NCBI RefSeq assembly: GCF_013404595.1
Contig: NZ_JABVAX010000002.1
Coordinates: 62,001 to 126,000 of the forward strand
Source of the DNA: Jannaschia marina
GTDB lineage: Bacteria; Pseudomonadota; Alphaproteobacteria; Rhodobacterales; Rhodobacteraceae
Length of the DNA: 64,000 nt
Reading direction: 5' to 3'
The translations under genes and the position numbers were made by a program. Below, in pieces: positions 57,439 through 64,000 of this stretch; position 1 is the stretch's first letter; the number at the start of each line of letters is the position of its first letter. A model generated the notes under the pieces. It saw only the letters and a list, made by a program, of their open reading frames with translations, made no database searches and was not told the origin of the DNA.

Positions 57439-58209
57439 ATGACCGAGACGATGCCGCCCCCCGCCCGCGCCCAGATCTTCCCGCCCCTCGACCGGGAGGC
57501 GGAGCTCGACCGGCTGGCGCGCAAGATGCGGGAGGCCTCGGGCCTCGGGATGCAGGTGCTCAACCTTGTCGGAACGCAGGCCGAGGGCCTGCTGGAGATG
57601 TTGCCCGAACAGGTGCGCGCCGTCCTCGAACGCGCGACCGCCGCCGCGCTCGAGCAGTCCTTCGATGCGGCCAAGGCCACGCGTGGGGGCCGCATCGCCG
57701 ATGCGCCCGACTGGCTCAGCCGCGCGATCTCGGTCGGCACGGGCGCGGCGGGCGGCTTCGGCGGGCTGCCGTCGGCGCTGGCCGAGTTGCCGGTGACGAC
57801 CACGGTGATCCTGCGCGCGATCCAGACCATCGCCGACGAGCACGGCCTCGACCCCGCGCTGCCCGAGGTGCGCGCGGCCTGCCTGCGGGTCTTCGCCGCG
57901 GCCGGCCCGCTCGACGATGACGACGGCACCGACCTCAGCTTTCTCACGCTGCGACTCACCGTCACCGGAAGCGCCGTCCACGGGCTCATCGCAAAGGTCG
58001 CGCCGCGCCTGGCCGTCCCGCTCGGCCAGAAGCTCGCCGCGCAGACCGTGCCGGTGATCGGGGCGGCGGCGGGTGCGGCGACCAACTACGTCTTCACGGG
58101 GTACTATCAGGAAGTCGCGCGCGTGCAGTTCGGGCTGATGCGGCTCGGGGCGCAGACGGGTGAGGACATGGAGACACTCTCGGCCGAGTTGAAGCGCCGC
58201 CTGACCTGA
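57439..58209 (+). CDS. EcsC family protein
   Basis: 256 residues of the EcsC family (named after the third gene of the Bacillus ecs locus). Gly/Ala-rich helices such as SVGTGAAGGFGGLPSALAEL and LGQKLAAQTVPVIGAAAGAA, then TNYVFTGYYQEVARVQFGLMRL, are the family core. Likely membrane-associated; function unknown. The start ATG 57439 has no strong ribosome site. It shares orientation with the acetyltransferase and glycosyltransferase genes around it. Confidence 0.85.
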   Translation: MTETMPPPARAQIFPPLDREAELDRLARKMREASGLGMQVLNLVGTQAEGLLEMLPEQVRAVLERATAAALEQSFDAAKATRGGRIADAPDWLSRAISVGTGAAGGFGGLPSALAELPVTTTVILRAIQTIADEHGLDPALPEVRAACLRVFAAAGPLDDDDGTDLSFLTLRLTVTGSAVHGLIAKVAPRLAVPLGQKLAAQTVPVIGAAAGAATNYVFTGYYQEVARVQFGLMRLGAQTGEDMETLSAELKRRLT

Positions 58210-58251
58210 CGGGACTTCCCGCGCGCGGGCGGGCGTGGTGAAACCGGCCCG

Positions 58252-59460
58252 ATGACCGAACTACCAAGACCCCGCGTCCTGCTGATCTCGCCCTATCTCT
58301 CGGGGCAATCGACCGGCGAAGCCTTCGTGGCTTTCCGCTGGGCCGAGGCGCTCGCGCCCCTCGTCGATCTGACCGTCGCCTGTTTCCAGAGCCCCAGCCA
58401 CGCGCCGATCGCGGAGCAGCTGCCACAGGCCCGCGCCGTCACCTGGCCCGCGCCGCGCTTCATCCCCCGTGGCGGGCGCTTCGCGGCGATGCTGAAGCCC
58501 GAATGGCCGCTCTTCGTGCGGCACGTCCGCCGTCACCTCGCACGCCACGCGGGCGACTACGACCTCGCGCATCAGATCATGCCGCAGGCGATGCGCTATG
58601 CCTCACCCCTGCGCGGCCACGGCCTGCCCTATGTCATCGGCCCGCTCGGCGGCGCGTTGCCTACGCCGCCCGCTTTCGCCCACGAGGTCGCGGCGGCCGG
58701 CTGGTTCACGCGGCTGCGCGCGCTCGACGTCCCGCGCCTGCGGCACGATCCCTGGCTCCGGCGCAGCTACGCGGAGGCGGCGATGATCCTCGGGGTCGCC
58801 CCCTACGTGGGCGAGACGCTGCGTGCGGCCGGGATCGCGCCGCGCGCCTATGCCAACGTGCTCGAACTCGGGATCGAGGATCTCGCGCCCGAGCGGCCCA
58901 CGCGGGACGAAGACACGATCCGCCTCCTGCACGTCGGGCGGGGCGTGCGCACCAAGGGGCTGCGCGACGCGATCCGGGCGATGGCGCAGGTGAACGATCC
59001 GCGCCTGCACCTGACGAGCGCGGGCGACGGCCCCGAGATCGCCGCCTGCCGGACCGAGGCCGCACGCCTCGGGGTGGCCGACCGGGTCACCTTCCGGGGC
59101 CTCATTCCGCGCGCGGAGGTGGAGGAACTCTACCGGACGTCCGACATCTACGTCTTCCCGAGCTTCCGGGAGCCGGCGGGCAACGTCGTCTACGAGGCGA
59201 TGCGCTGGGGCCTGCCGATCATCGCCGCCGCGGCCGGAGGGCCGGATGCGATCCTCGACGAGAGCTGCGCGATCAAGGTGCCGGTCACCGACCCGGAGAC
59301 CTTCGCCGGCGACATCGCGGGCGCGCTCCGGGCGTTGATCGCCGATCCCGAGCGCGCCCGTCGGCTGGGGCAGGGCGCGCGGACCAAGGTGGCGGCCGAA
59401 GGTCTCTGGCCGAACAAGGCGGCGGGGCTCGCGGCGCTCTACCGGCAGGTGCTGTCCTAG
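58252..59460 (+). CDS. Glycosyltransferase family 4
   Basis: 402 residues, GT-B fold. The N-terminal domain begins PRVLLISPYLSGQSTGEAFV; the nucleotide-sugar half has LLHVGRGVRTKGLRDAIRAM, VTFRGLIPRAEVEELYRTSDIYVFPSFREP, where the last Glu region is the EX7E-type donor site. It should add a sugar to a cell-surface polysaccharide or lipid. No polysaccharide cluster is nearby, so the acceptor is unknown. Confidence 0.87.
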   Translation: MTELPRPRVLLISPYLSGQSTGEAFVAFRWAEALAPLVDLTVACFQSPSHAPIAEQLPQARAVTWPAPRFIPRGGRFAAMLKPEWPLFVRHVRRHLARHAGDYDLAHQIMPQAMRYASPLRGHGLPYVIGPLGGALPTPPAFAHEVAAAGWFTRLRALDVPRLRHDPWLRRSYAEAAMILGVAPYVGETLRAAGIAPRAYANVLELGIEDLAPERPTRDEDTIRLLHVGRGVRTKGLRDAIRAMAQVNDPRLHLTSAGDGPEIAACRTEAARLGVADRVTFRGLIPRAEVEELYRTSDIYVFPSFREPAGNVVYEAMRWGLPIIAAAAGGPDAILDESCAIKVPVTDPETFAGDIAGALRALIADPERARRLGQGARTKVAAEGLWPNKAAGLAALYRQVLS

Positions 59461-59527
59461 GCAAAGCGTCGGAAACCAGCGATGGCGCGCCGCGTTGACC
59501 TCCGACAGGCAGACCACGGAGCGCCAG

Positions 59528-60211
59528 ATGACCGACAGCAAAACCCTCTTCATCACCGGAGCGTCCTCGGGCATCGGGGCCGAGACCGCGCGGCAGGCCG
59601 TGGCCGCCGGCTGGCGCGTCGGGCTCTTCGCGCGTTCGGAGGACAAGATCGCCGCCCTGGCGGACGAGCTGGGCGACGCGGCGCTGGCCCTGCCCGGCGA
59701 CGTGGCCGATCGGAGCGCACAGGCCGACGCGCTGCAGGCGCTCGCGGCGCGGTTCGGCGGCATCGACGCCGTCTTCGCCAACGCGGGCACCGGGGCGAAC
59801 ACGCCCGGCACCGAAGGCGGCGACCCCGAGGAGTGGCACGCGATGATCCACGCCAACGTGATGGGCATCCTCTACACCGCCCACGGCGCGCTCCCGCATC
59901 TGCGCAAGACGAAGGGGCACTACGTCGTGACCGGCTCGGCGGCGGGGCGACGGCACATCAAGGGGTCGATCTATGGCGCGACCAAGTGGTTCGTCCACGG
60001 CTTCGCCGGCAACCTCGCCGAGGAGATGACGGAATGGGGCGGGCGCTGCACCGTGATCTCGCCCGGCATGGTCGATACCGAGTTCTTCGACGAGGCCGAT
60101 GACAGTCGCCTGCACGCGTCCGACGTGGCCGATGCGGTGATGCATGCGCTCAACGCGCCGGGCCGCGCGGACGTGCGCGAGATCCATCTCATGCCGAACC
60201 GCAACGCCTGA
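59528..60211 (+). CDS. SDR oxidoreductase, YdfG-like
   Basis: 227 residues, NADP-type classical SDR. LFITGASSGIGAETARQAV at the front, ANAGTGANTPG, catalytic Ser in VTGSAAGRR and the intact YGATKWFVHGFA with Tyr and Lys. YdfG relatives reduce 3-hydroxy acids or malonic semialdehyde. ATG 59528 is chosen; a start 33 bases earlier has no better ribosome site. Converges with the redoxin gene, six bases away. Confidence 0.86.
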   Translation: MTDSKTLFITGASSGIGAETARQAVAAGWRVGLFARSEDKIAALADELGDAALALPGDVADRSAQADALQALAARFGGIDAVFANAGTGANTPGTEGGDPEEWHAMIHANVMGILYTAHGALPHLRKTKGHYVVTGSAAGRRHIKGSIYGATKWFVHGFAGNLAEEMTEWGGRCTVISPGMVDTEFFDEADDSRLHASDVADAVMHALNAPGRADVREIHLMPNRNA

Positions 60212-60217
60212 GCGGCG

Positions 60218-60760
60218 TCAGCTCCACTTGATCGAGCAGCCCATGCTCGGAACCTGATCGCGGGGGCCTTCGCCGGTCTCCGCGATCTGCTGCATCGCGT
60301 TCAGAAGCTCCGGCACACGCCCCGACGCGTCGCCCCGTCCCGCGTCGTCGAGCCGGCCGCGGTATTGCAGTCGATGCTCCGCATTCAGTCCGAAGAAGTC
60401 CGGCGTGCAGATCGCGCCCCAGGCCCGGCCGACGGCCTGTCCCTCATCCACGAGGTAGGGGAAGGGAAAGCCGTGTCTCGCGGCGAACTCCGTCATCCGC
60501 CCGGGCGCATCCGCAGGATAGTCGCGCCAGTCGTTCGACATGACGGCCAGGACGGCGATGCCCTCGTCCATGAGCACCCGCGCATCCGCCGCGAGCCGAT
60601 CCGCGACGGCGACGACATAGGGACAATGGTTGCAGATGAAGGTCACCAGCACCGGTTTGCCGGCGTGATCGGACAGGCTGTGCGTCGCGCCCTCGGGCGT
60701 CTTCAACGTGAAGCCGGGGGCAGGCCAGCCGAAATCGCAGACGGGGGTATCAAGAAGCAT
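60218..60760 (-). CDS. Thioredoxin-fold redoxin (AhpC/TSA-like)
   Basis: 180 residues of the redoxin superfamily. The redox pair is Cys43 and Cys46 in TFICNHCPYV, followed by VLAVMSNDWRDYPAD and PYLVDEGQAVGRAWGAICTPDFF with a cis-Pro-like segment. No signal peptide, so cytoplasmic. It may reduce a peroxide or carry thiol equivalents. Its start overlaps the end of the ArsR-family gene by 11 bases, so the two are co-expressed. Confidence 0.87.
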   Translation of the reverse strand: MLLDTPVCDFGWPAPGFTLKTPEGATHSLSDHAGKPVLVTFICNHCPYVVAVADRLAADARVLMDEGIAVLAVMSNDWRDYPADAPGRMTEFAARHGFPFPYLVDEGQAVGRAWGAICTPDFFGLNAEHRLQYRGRLDDAGRGDASGRVPELLNAMQQIAETGEGPRDQVPSMGCSIKWS

Positions 60761-61082
60761 CGCGTGTCTCCGGTCTCTCCAGAAGGGATTCGAGCGCGTC
60801 GAGGTCCAGGTCGTCGAACTGCCCGAAGCCCAGCATCCACGCCCGCGCGCCCCTGAGCGCGTCGGGGTCGAGCTTGCACCACACGACGCGGCCGCGCCGC
60901 TCCTGCTGGATCAGACCCGCCCGCGCCAGCACGCCCAGATGCTTCGACACCGCGGCAAGTGACACCGGCAGGGGCGCGGCCACGTCGGTCACGGCCATGT
61001 CGTCCTCGAGCAGCATGGCGAGGATCGCGCGGCGCGTCGGGTCGGCCAGGGCCGCGAAGACGGACGAAAGCGGGTCAGACAT
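60750..61082 (-). CDS. ArsR-family transcriptional regulator
   Basis: 110 residues, winged helix-turn-helix: SSVFAALADPTRRAILAMLLEDDMAVTDV, then VSLAAVSKHLGVLARAGLIQQERRGRVVWCKLDP. The Cys of metal sensors (ELCVCDL) is absent, so it is more likely a non-metal repressor of the SdpR/YceK kind. ATG 61082 (MSDPLSS) is preferred to the longer frame at 61127. It probably controls itself and the overlapping redoxin gene. Confidence 0.88.
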   Translation of the reverse strand: MSDPLSSVFAALADPTRRAILAMLLEDDMAVTDVAAPLPVSLAAVSKHLGVLARAGLIQQERRGRVVWCKLDPDALRGARAWMLGFGQFDDLDLDALESLLERPETRDAS

Positions 61083-61220
61083 GGGCCCGCGATGCACTGG
61101 CGGCAGGCCGGCGTCAACGACGTTCAACCGGATCGTTGAATGTCTCGGTTCCGAGATGGCCCGCTGTATTTCCCAGAATGGGATTTGTAACTATATGATC
61201 CAAATGAATTTCTGACGCCG

Positions 61221-61249
61221 TTGACTCGGTCCGCCCCCGACCGTAAACC
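61221..61249 (+). promoter_or_regulatory. Probable promoter of the F0 ATP synthase operon
   Basis: TTGACT at 61221-61226 and TAAACC at 61244-61249 are separated by 17 bases, the best spacing for a sigma-70 type promoter. They lie 25 bases before the atpI start and just after a locally AT-rich stretch (61166-61213). Confidence 0.45.
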
Positions 61250-61274
61250 GCCTGCGACTTGCCATGGGTGCCCC

Positions 61275-61631
61275 ATGTCCGACGACCACGACGCTGACCG
61301 CCTTCGCGCCCTCGAGGCCCGGCTGGCCGCCAAGCGCCCGGCCGAGGACAAGCATCACATGGAGGAGCATTATTCCCAGGCGCAACTTGCCTGGCGGATG
61401 GTGATCGAGCTGGTGGCGGGCCTCGGGATCGGGTTCGGGATCGGCTACGGACTGGATGCGCTTCTGGGGACGTCCCCCTGGCTGATGGTCCTCTTCGTCC
61501 TCTTCGGCTTCGCGGCCGGTGTGAAGACGGTGATCGCCTCCGCGAAAGAGATACAGGGGCGGCTCGATCCGGCCACCCCGCTGAAGGAACCCGGTGCCGG
61601 CGCGCCGAAAGATGGGGACACACATGGCTGA
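61275..61631 (+). CDS. atpI: ATP synthase accessory protein I
   Basis: 118 residues. Two membrane helices (about 42-65, [22 protein letters not shown], and about 70-90) typical of AtpI/AtpZ proteins that help assemble the c-ring or handle Mg. Acidic-basic N-terminal tail [15 protein letters not shown] 61275 is chosen over the longer frame at 61221, which would cover the promoter. Its end overlaps the atpB start by eight bases. Confidence 0.9.
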   Translation: MSDDHDADRLRALEARLAAKRPAEDKHHMEEHYSQAQLAWRMVIELVAGLGIGFGIGYGLDALLGTSPWLMVLFVLFGFAAGVKTVIASAKEIQGRLDPATPLKEPGAGAPKDGDTHG

Positions 61632-62379
61632 ACCAGCTTCCGACGGCGGCCTGAGCTTCCACCCGATGGACCAGTTCATCATCAAGCCGCTCTTCGGAGC
61701 GGCCGGCGATAAGGTGGCCTGGTACACGGTGACGAACCTGACGCTCTGGATGGCCCTCGCCGTTGTCTGCGTGCTGGGCCTCTTCGTTCTGGCGACCCGC
61801 CGCCGCGCGATCGTGCCGAGCCGGGGGCAGTCGGTGGCGGAGCTCTTCTACGGCTTCGTCTACAAGATGGTCGAGGACGTGACCGGCAAGGACGCCGTGC
61901 GCTACTTCCCCTACATCTTCACGATCTTCCTCTTCATCTTCTTCGCCAACTTCCTGGCGCTGATCCCGATGTCCTTCTCGCCCACGAGCCATATCGCAGT
62001 GACCGCGGTGCTGGGCTTCGGCGTGTTCTTCGCCGTCACGATCCTCGGGTTCGTCAAGAACGGCGCGTCCTTCCTGGGGCTCTTCTGGGTGTCCTCCGCG
62101 CCGCTCGTCCTGCGCCCGATCCTCGCCGTGATCGAGGTCATCTCCTACTTCGTGCGCCCCGTCAGCCACTCCATCCGTCTCGCCGGCAACATCATGGCCG
62201 GCCACGCGGTGCTCAAGGTCTTCGCGGGCTTCGCCGCCGTGACCGCCGTGGCACCCGTCGCGGTGCTGGGCGTGGTCGCCATCTACGGGCTCGAAGTTCT
62301 GGTGTCGGCCATCCAGGCCTATGTCTTCACCATCCTCACCTGCGTCTACCTCAAGGACGCGCTGCATCCGTCGCACTGA
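61624..62379 (+). CDS. atpB: F0 ATP synthase subunit a
   Basis: 251 residues, five to six membrane helices. Forms the proton half-channels against the c-ring. The essential Arg is in [21 protein letters not shown], and [21 protein letters not shown] closes the protein. The N-terminus contains [17 protein letters not shown] 61624 overlaps atpI. It is followed by a 48-base gap with AAGGAGAAAA in front of atpE. Confidence 0.96.
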   Translation: MAEPASDGGLSFHPMDQFIIKPLFGAAGDKVAWYTVTNLTLWMALAVVCVLGLFVLATRRRAIVPSRGQSVAELFYGFVYKMVEDVTGKDAVRYFPYIFTIFLFIFFANFLALIPMSFSPTSHIAVTAVLGFGVFFAVTILGFVKNGASFLGLFWVSSAPLVLRPILAVIEVISYFVRPVSHSIRLAGNIMAGHAVLKVFAGFAAVTAVAPVAVLGVVAIYGLEVLVSAIQAYVFTILTCVYLKDALHPSH

Positions 62380-62427
62380 CGGACAGCAGACACCTTTCGC
62401 CAAGCTTCCATCGTAAGGAGAAAACAC

Positions 62428-62667
62428 ATGGAACTCGAAGCCGCTTCCGCCCTGGGTCAATTCGCCGGTGCGGGCCTCGCCGCCATCGGTTCGGGCATGG
62501 CCGCCATCGGCGTGGGCAACGTCGCCGGTAACTTCCTGGCCGGTGCCCTGCGCAACCCCTCGGCCGCCAACGCGCAGACCGCGACCCTCTTCATCGGCAT
62601 CGCCTTCGCCGAGGCCCTGGGCATCTTCGCCTTCCTCGTCGCGCTCCTGCTGATGTTCGCCGTCTAA
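62428..62667 (+). CDS. atpE: F0 ATP synthase subunit c
   Basis: 79 residues, two membrane helices joined by a polar RNPSA loop. The proton-binding Glu is in [20 protein letters not shown] (second helix, AEALGIF). The Gly-rich first helix [18 protein letters not shown] packs the c-ring. AAGGAGAAAACAC gives a very strong ribosome site, as needed for the multi-copy c subunit. Confidence 0.97.
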   Translation: MELEAASALGQFAGAGLAAIGSGMAAIGVGNVAGNFLAGALRNPSAANAQTATLFIGIAFAEALGIFAFLVALLLMFAV

Positions 62668-62749
62668 GACAGCGACACCATCCTTACGACTGGCGGGTGG
62701 GCGTCACGCCCCCCGCCGGGAACGCAATCCGACCTGACGGGACCCGACA

Positions 62750-63301
62750 ATGGCCGAACCGATCGAACAAGAACTTGCAGGCGAATGCGTCAACAGCATC
62801 GGCAACGCCATCGGCATGCCGCAGCTCTGCGATGCGTGGTTCGGCAATCAGATCTTCTGGCTGATCGTCACCCTCGTCGTCATCTACCTCGTCCTGACCA
62901 AGATCGCCCTGCCGCGCATCAGTGCCGTACTGGCGGAACGGTCGGGGACCATTTCCAACGACCTCGCCGCGGCCGAGGACCTCAAGCGCCAGGCCGTCGA
63001 GGCCGAAGCGGCCTACGAAAAGGCCCTCGCCGACGCCCGGTCCGAAGCGCAGCGCATCTCCGAGGAGGCGCGCGCGTCGATCAAGTCCGATCTCGATGCG
63101 GCGATCGCCCGGGCGGACGAGAAGATCGCCGCCAAGTCCGCCGAGAGCGAGAAGCAGATCGCCGAGATCCGCGCCGGGGCCATGACCTCGGTCGCAGAGG
63201 TCGCCCGGGACGTTGCGGGCGAGATCGTCAAGGCGCTCGGCGGCAAGGCCGATGCCAGCGCCGTCAACGCCGCCGTCGATGCCCGCGTGAAGGGGAACTG
63301 A
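62750..63301 (+). CDS. atpF': F0 ATP synthase subunit b'
   Basis: 183 residues. One N-terminal membrane helix (about 38-58, [20 protein letters not shown]) followed by a long coiled coil rich in Ala, Glu and Lys that forms the peripheral stalk with subunit b. The pair of diverged b subunits (b' and b) is typical of photosynthetic bacteria and their alphaproteobacterial relatives. It lies 82 bases after atpE and three bases before atpF. Confidence 0.94.
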   Translation: MAEPIEQELAGECVNSIGNAIGMPQLCDAWFGNQIFWLIVTLVVIYLVLTKIALPRISAVLAERSGTISNDLAAAEDLKRQAVEAEAAYEKALADARSEAQRISEEARASIKSDLDAAIARADEKIAAKSAESEKQIAEIRAGAMTSVAEVARDVAGEIVKALGGKADASAVNAAVDARVKGN

Positions 63302-63304
63302 ACC

Positions 63305-63859
63305 ATGCGTATTCTCCTGCCGCTCGCCGCGCTGACCGCGACCCCGGCTTTCGCCGCCTCCGGTCCGTTCTTCAGCCTCTCCAACACCGACTTCGTCGTC
63401 ACGCTGGGCTTCCTCGTCTTTCTGGGCATCCTGCTCTACTTCAAGGTGCCCGCGCTCCTGATGGGGCAGCTCGATGCGCGCGCCGAGGGGATCCAGAAGG
63501 ACCTCGACGAGGCCAAGGCCCTGCGTGAGGAAGCCCAGGCCCTCCTCGCCTCCTACGAGCGCAAGACCAAGGAAGCGCAGGCCCAGGCCGAAGAGATCGT
63601 CGCCGCCGCCAAGGCCGAAGCCTCCGCCGCCGCCGAACAGGCCAAGGCCGATCTCGAAGCGTCCGTCGCACGCCGGCTCTCCGCCGCCGAGGACCAGATC
63701 GAGAGCGCGCAGGCCGCCGCCGTCAAGGAGGTGCGCGACACCGCCATCTCGGTCGCCGTCGCCGCCGCGGGCGAGGTCGTCGCCAAACAGATGACCGCGA
63801 CCGAAGCCAACAGGATGATCGACCAGTCGATCGACGACGTGGCCGCCAAGCTGCACTGA
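63305..63859 (+). CDS. atpF: F0 ATP synthase subunit b
   Basis: 184 residues. A short leader-like N-terminus ([20 protein letters not shown]) is followed by the membrane helix at about 28-48 ([19 protein letters not shown]) and the coiled-coil stalk ([20 protein letters not shown] onward). It dimerises with b' to hold F1 in place. Last gene of the F0 operon; the F1 genes are not in the window, which is usual for alphaproteobacteria. Confidence 0.94.
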   Translation: MRILLPLAALTATPAFAASGPFFSLSNTDFVVTLGFLVFLGILLYFKVPALLMGQLDARAEGIQKDLDEAKALREEAQALLASYERKTKEAQAQAEEIVAAAKAEASAAAEQAKADLEASVARRLSAAEDQIESAQAAAVKEVRDTAISVAVAAAGEVVAKQMTATEANRMIDQSIDDVAAKLH

Positions 63860-63881
63860 TCGCCGGCAACCCGATCCGAAG

Positions 63882-63906
63882 GGGCGTGCCTTGGGCGCGC
63901 CCTTTT
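63882..63906 (+). terminator. Rho-independent terminator of the F0 operon
   Basis: GGGCGTGCC at 63882-63890 pairs with GGCGCGCCC at 63894-63902 (one T-G wobble) around TTG and is followed by TTTT. It starts 22 bases after the atpF stop. A small extra dyad GCAGGT-CA-ACCTGC follows at 63912-63925. Confidence 0.75.
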
Positions 63907-63930
63907 CCGTTGCAGGTCAACCTGCTTCTC

Positions 63931-63960
63931 CGCTTCCCCAATACTGCCGCCGGAGGCGTC
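63931..63960. repeat. Possible Rhodobacterales gene-end repeat, truncated by the window edge
   Basis: On the minus strand the segment reads GCCTCCGGCGGCAGTATTGG followed by GGAAGCG. It resembles a short sequence I remember as recurring just after genes in Rhodobacterales genomes (CCTCCGGCGGGAGTATTT). The last 40 bases may hold the 3' end of a leftward gene beyond the window; I cannot support a coding call. Confidence 0.3.
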
Positions 63961-64000
63961 GCCGCTCAACCGCCCCGCGTCTTCGCCCGTGTAGTGGGCG

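Noticed and set aside
1..64000. Mobile elements, tRNA or rRNA genes and CRISPR arrays
   Set aside because: I looked for transposase or integrase frames, tRNA arm patterns, and regularly spaced repeats, and found none I could support.

Overview
The window is high-GC chromosomal DNA that reads as an alphaproteobacterium of the Rhodobacterales (Roseobacter/Paracoccus/Rhodobacter relatives). The evidence is the split F0 ATP synthase operon with two b-type subunits (b' and b), the aa3 oxidase assembly block ctaC-ctaB-small ORF-ctaG-ctaE-surf1 followed by thrC and an M16 peptidase, DUF1467 and DUF2927 proteins, TRAP and Ugp/Mal-type ABC transporters, and codon use strongly biased to G/C. I see no insertion sequence, prophage, CRISPR array, rRNA or tRNA.

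Layout. (1) 1-9170: an alpha-galactoside regulon. A leftward operon encodes a substrate-binding protein, two permeases with a YjbR protein between them, a GH36 alpha-galactosidase, an SDR dehydrogenase and 2-keto-3-deoxygalactonokinase. An IclR regulator and the transport ATPase diverge from it. Products suggest oxidative (De Ley-Doudoroff) galactose use. (2) 9287-13124: a DeoR-family regulator with probable operators and a DctQMP TRAP transporter. (3) 13155-15260: a soluble chemoreceptor and a Sel1-repeat protein on the other strand. (4) 15282-24193: a di-heme cytochrome peroxidase-like protein translationally coupled to a sugar-catabolic operon: PfkB kinase, LacD-type class I aldolase, fucose-isomerase-like protein, Gfo/Idh protein, SerA-like 2-hydroxyacid dehydrogenase, aldose epimerase and a GabD-type aldehyde dehydrogenase. 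I read this as the most interesting locus: its parts match what a sulfo-EMP2-type sulfoquinovose pathway needs, next to a TRAP transporter (a transporter class known for sulfonates) and a DeoR regulator (the regulator class of the E. coli sulfoquinovose operon). The substrate is inferred, not shown.

(5) 24266-39893: mostly housekeeping and small accessory genes: hydroxyacid dehydrogenase, CsaA-like, ProC, YbjN, DUF3047, SDR, acetyltransferases, a response regulator, methylmalonyl-CoA epimerase, EI24 protein, nitroreductase, serine hydrolase, topA, dprA and tldD. (6) 40242-47665: cytochrome c oxidase subunits II and III with assembly factors, then thrC, M16 peptidase and an acetyltransferase. 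(7) 47726-61082: SpoIIAA-like protein, MBL-fold lipoprotein coupled to an FAD-linked oxidase, apt, DUF2927, mtnP, a beta-helix/membrane protein, SulP transporter, flavin reductase, EcsC, glycosyltransferase, SDR, redoxin and ArsR. (8) 61275-63859: F0 ATP synthase operon atpI-B-E-F'-F, closed by a terminator.

Non-coding features of note: three clusters of perfect triloop/tetraloop hairpins that share a TTC-loop-GAA tip but have unrelated stems; operator-like dyads at the IclR and DeoR loci; dyad-rich intergenic regions at 26960-27072 and 50475-50890. Four-base stop/start overlaps (ATGA, GTGA, TTGA) are very common and were used to fix many start codons.
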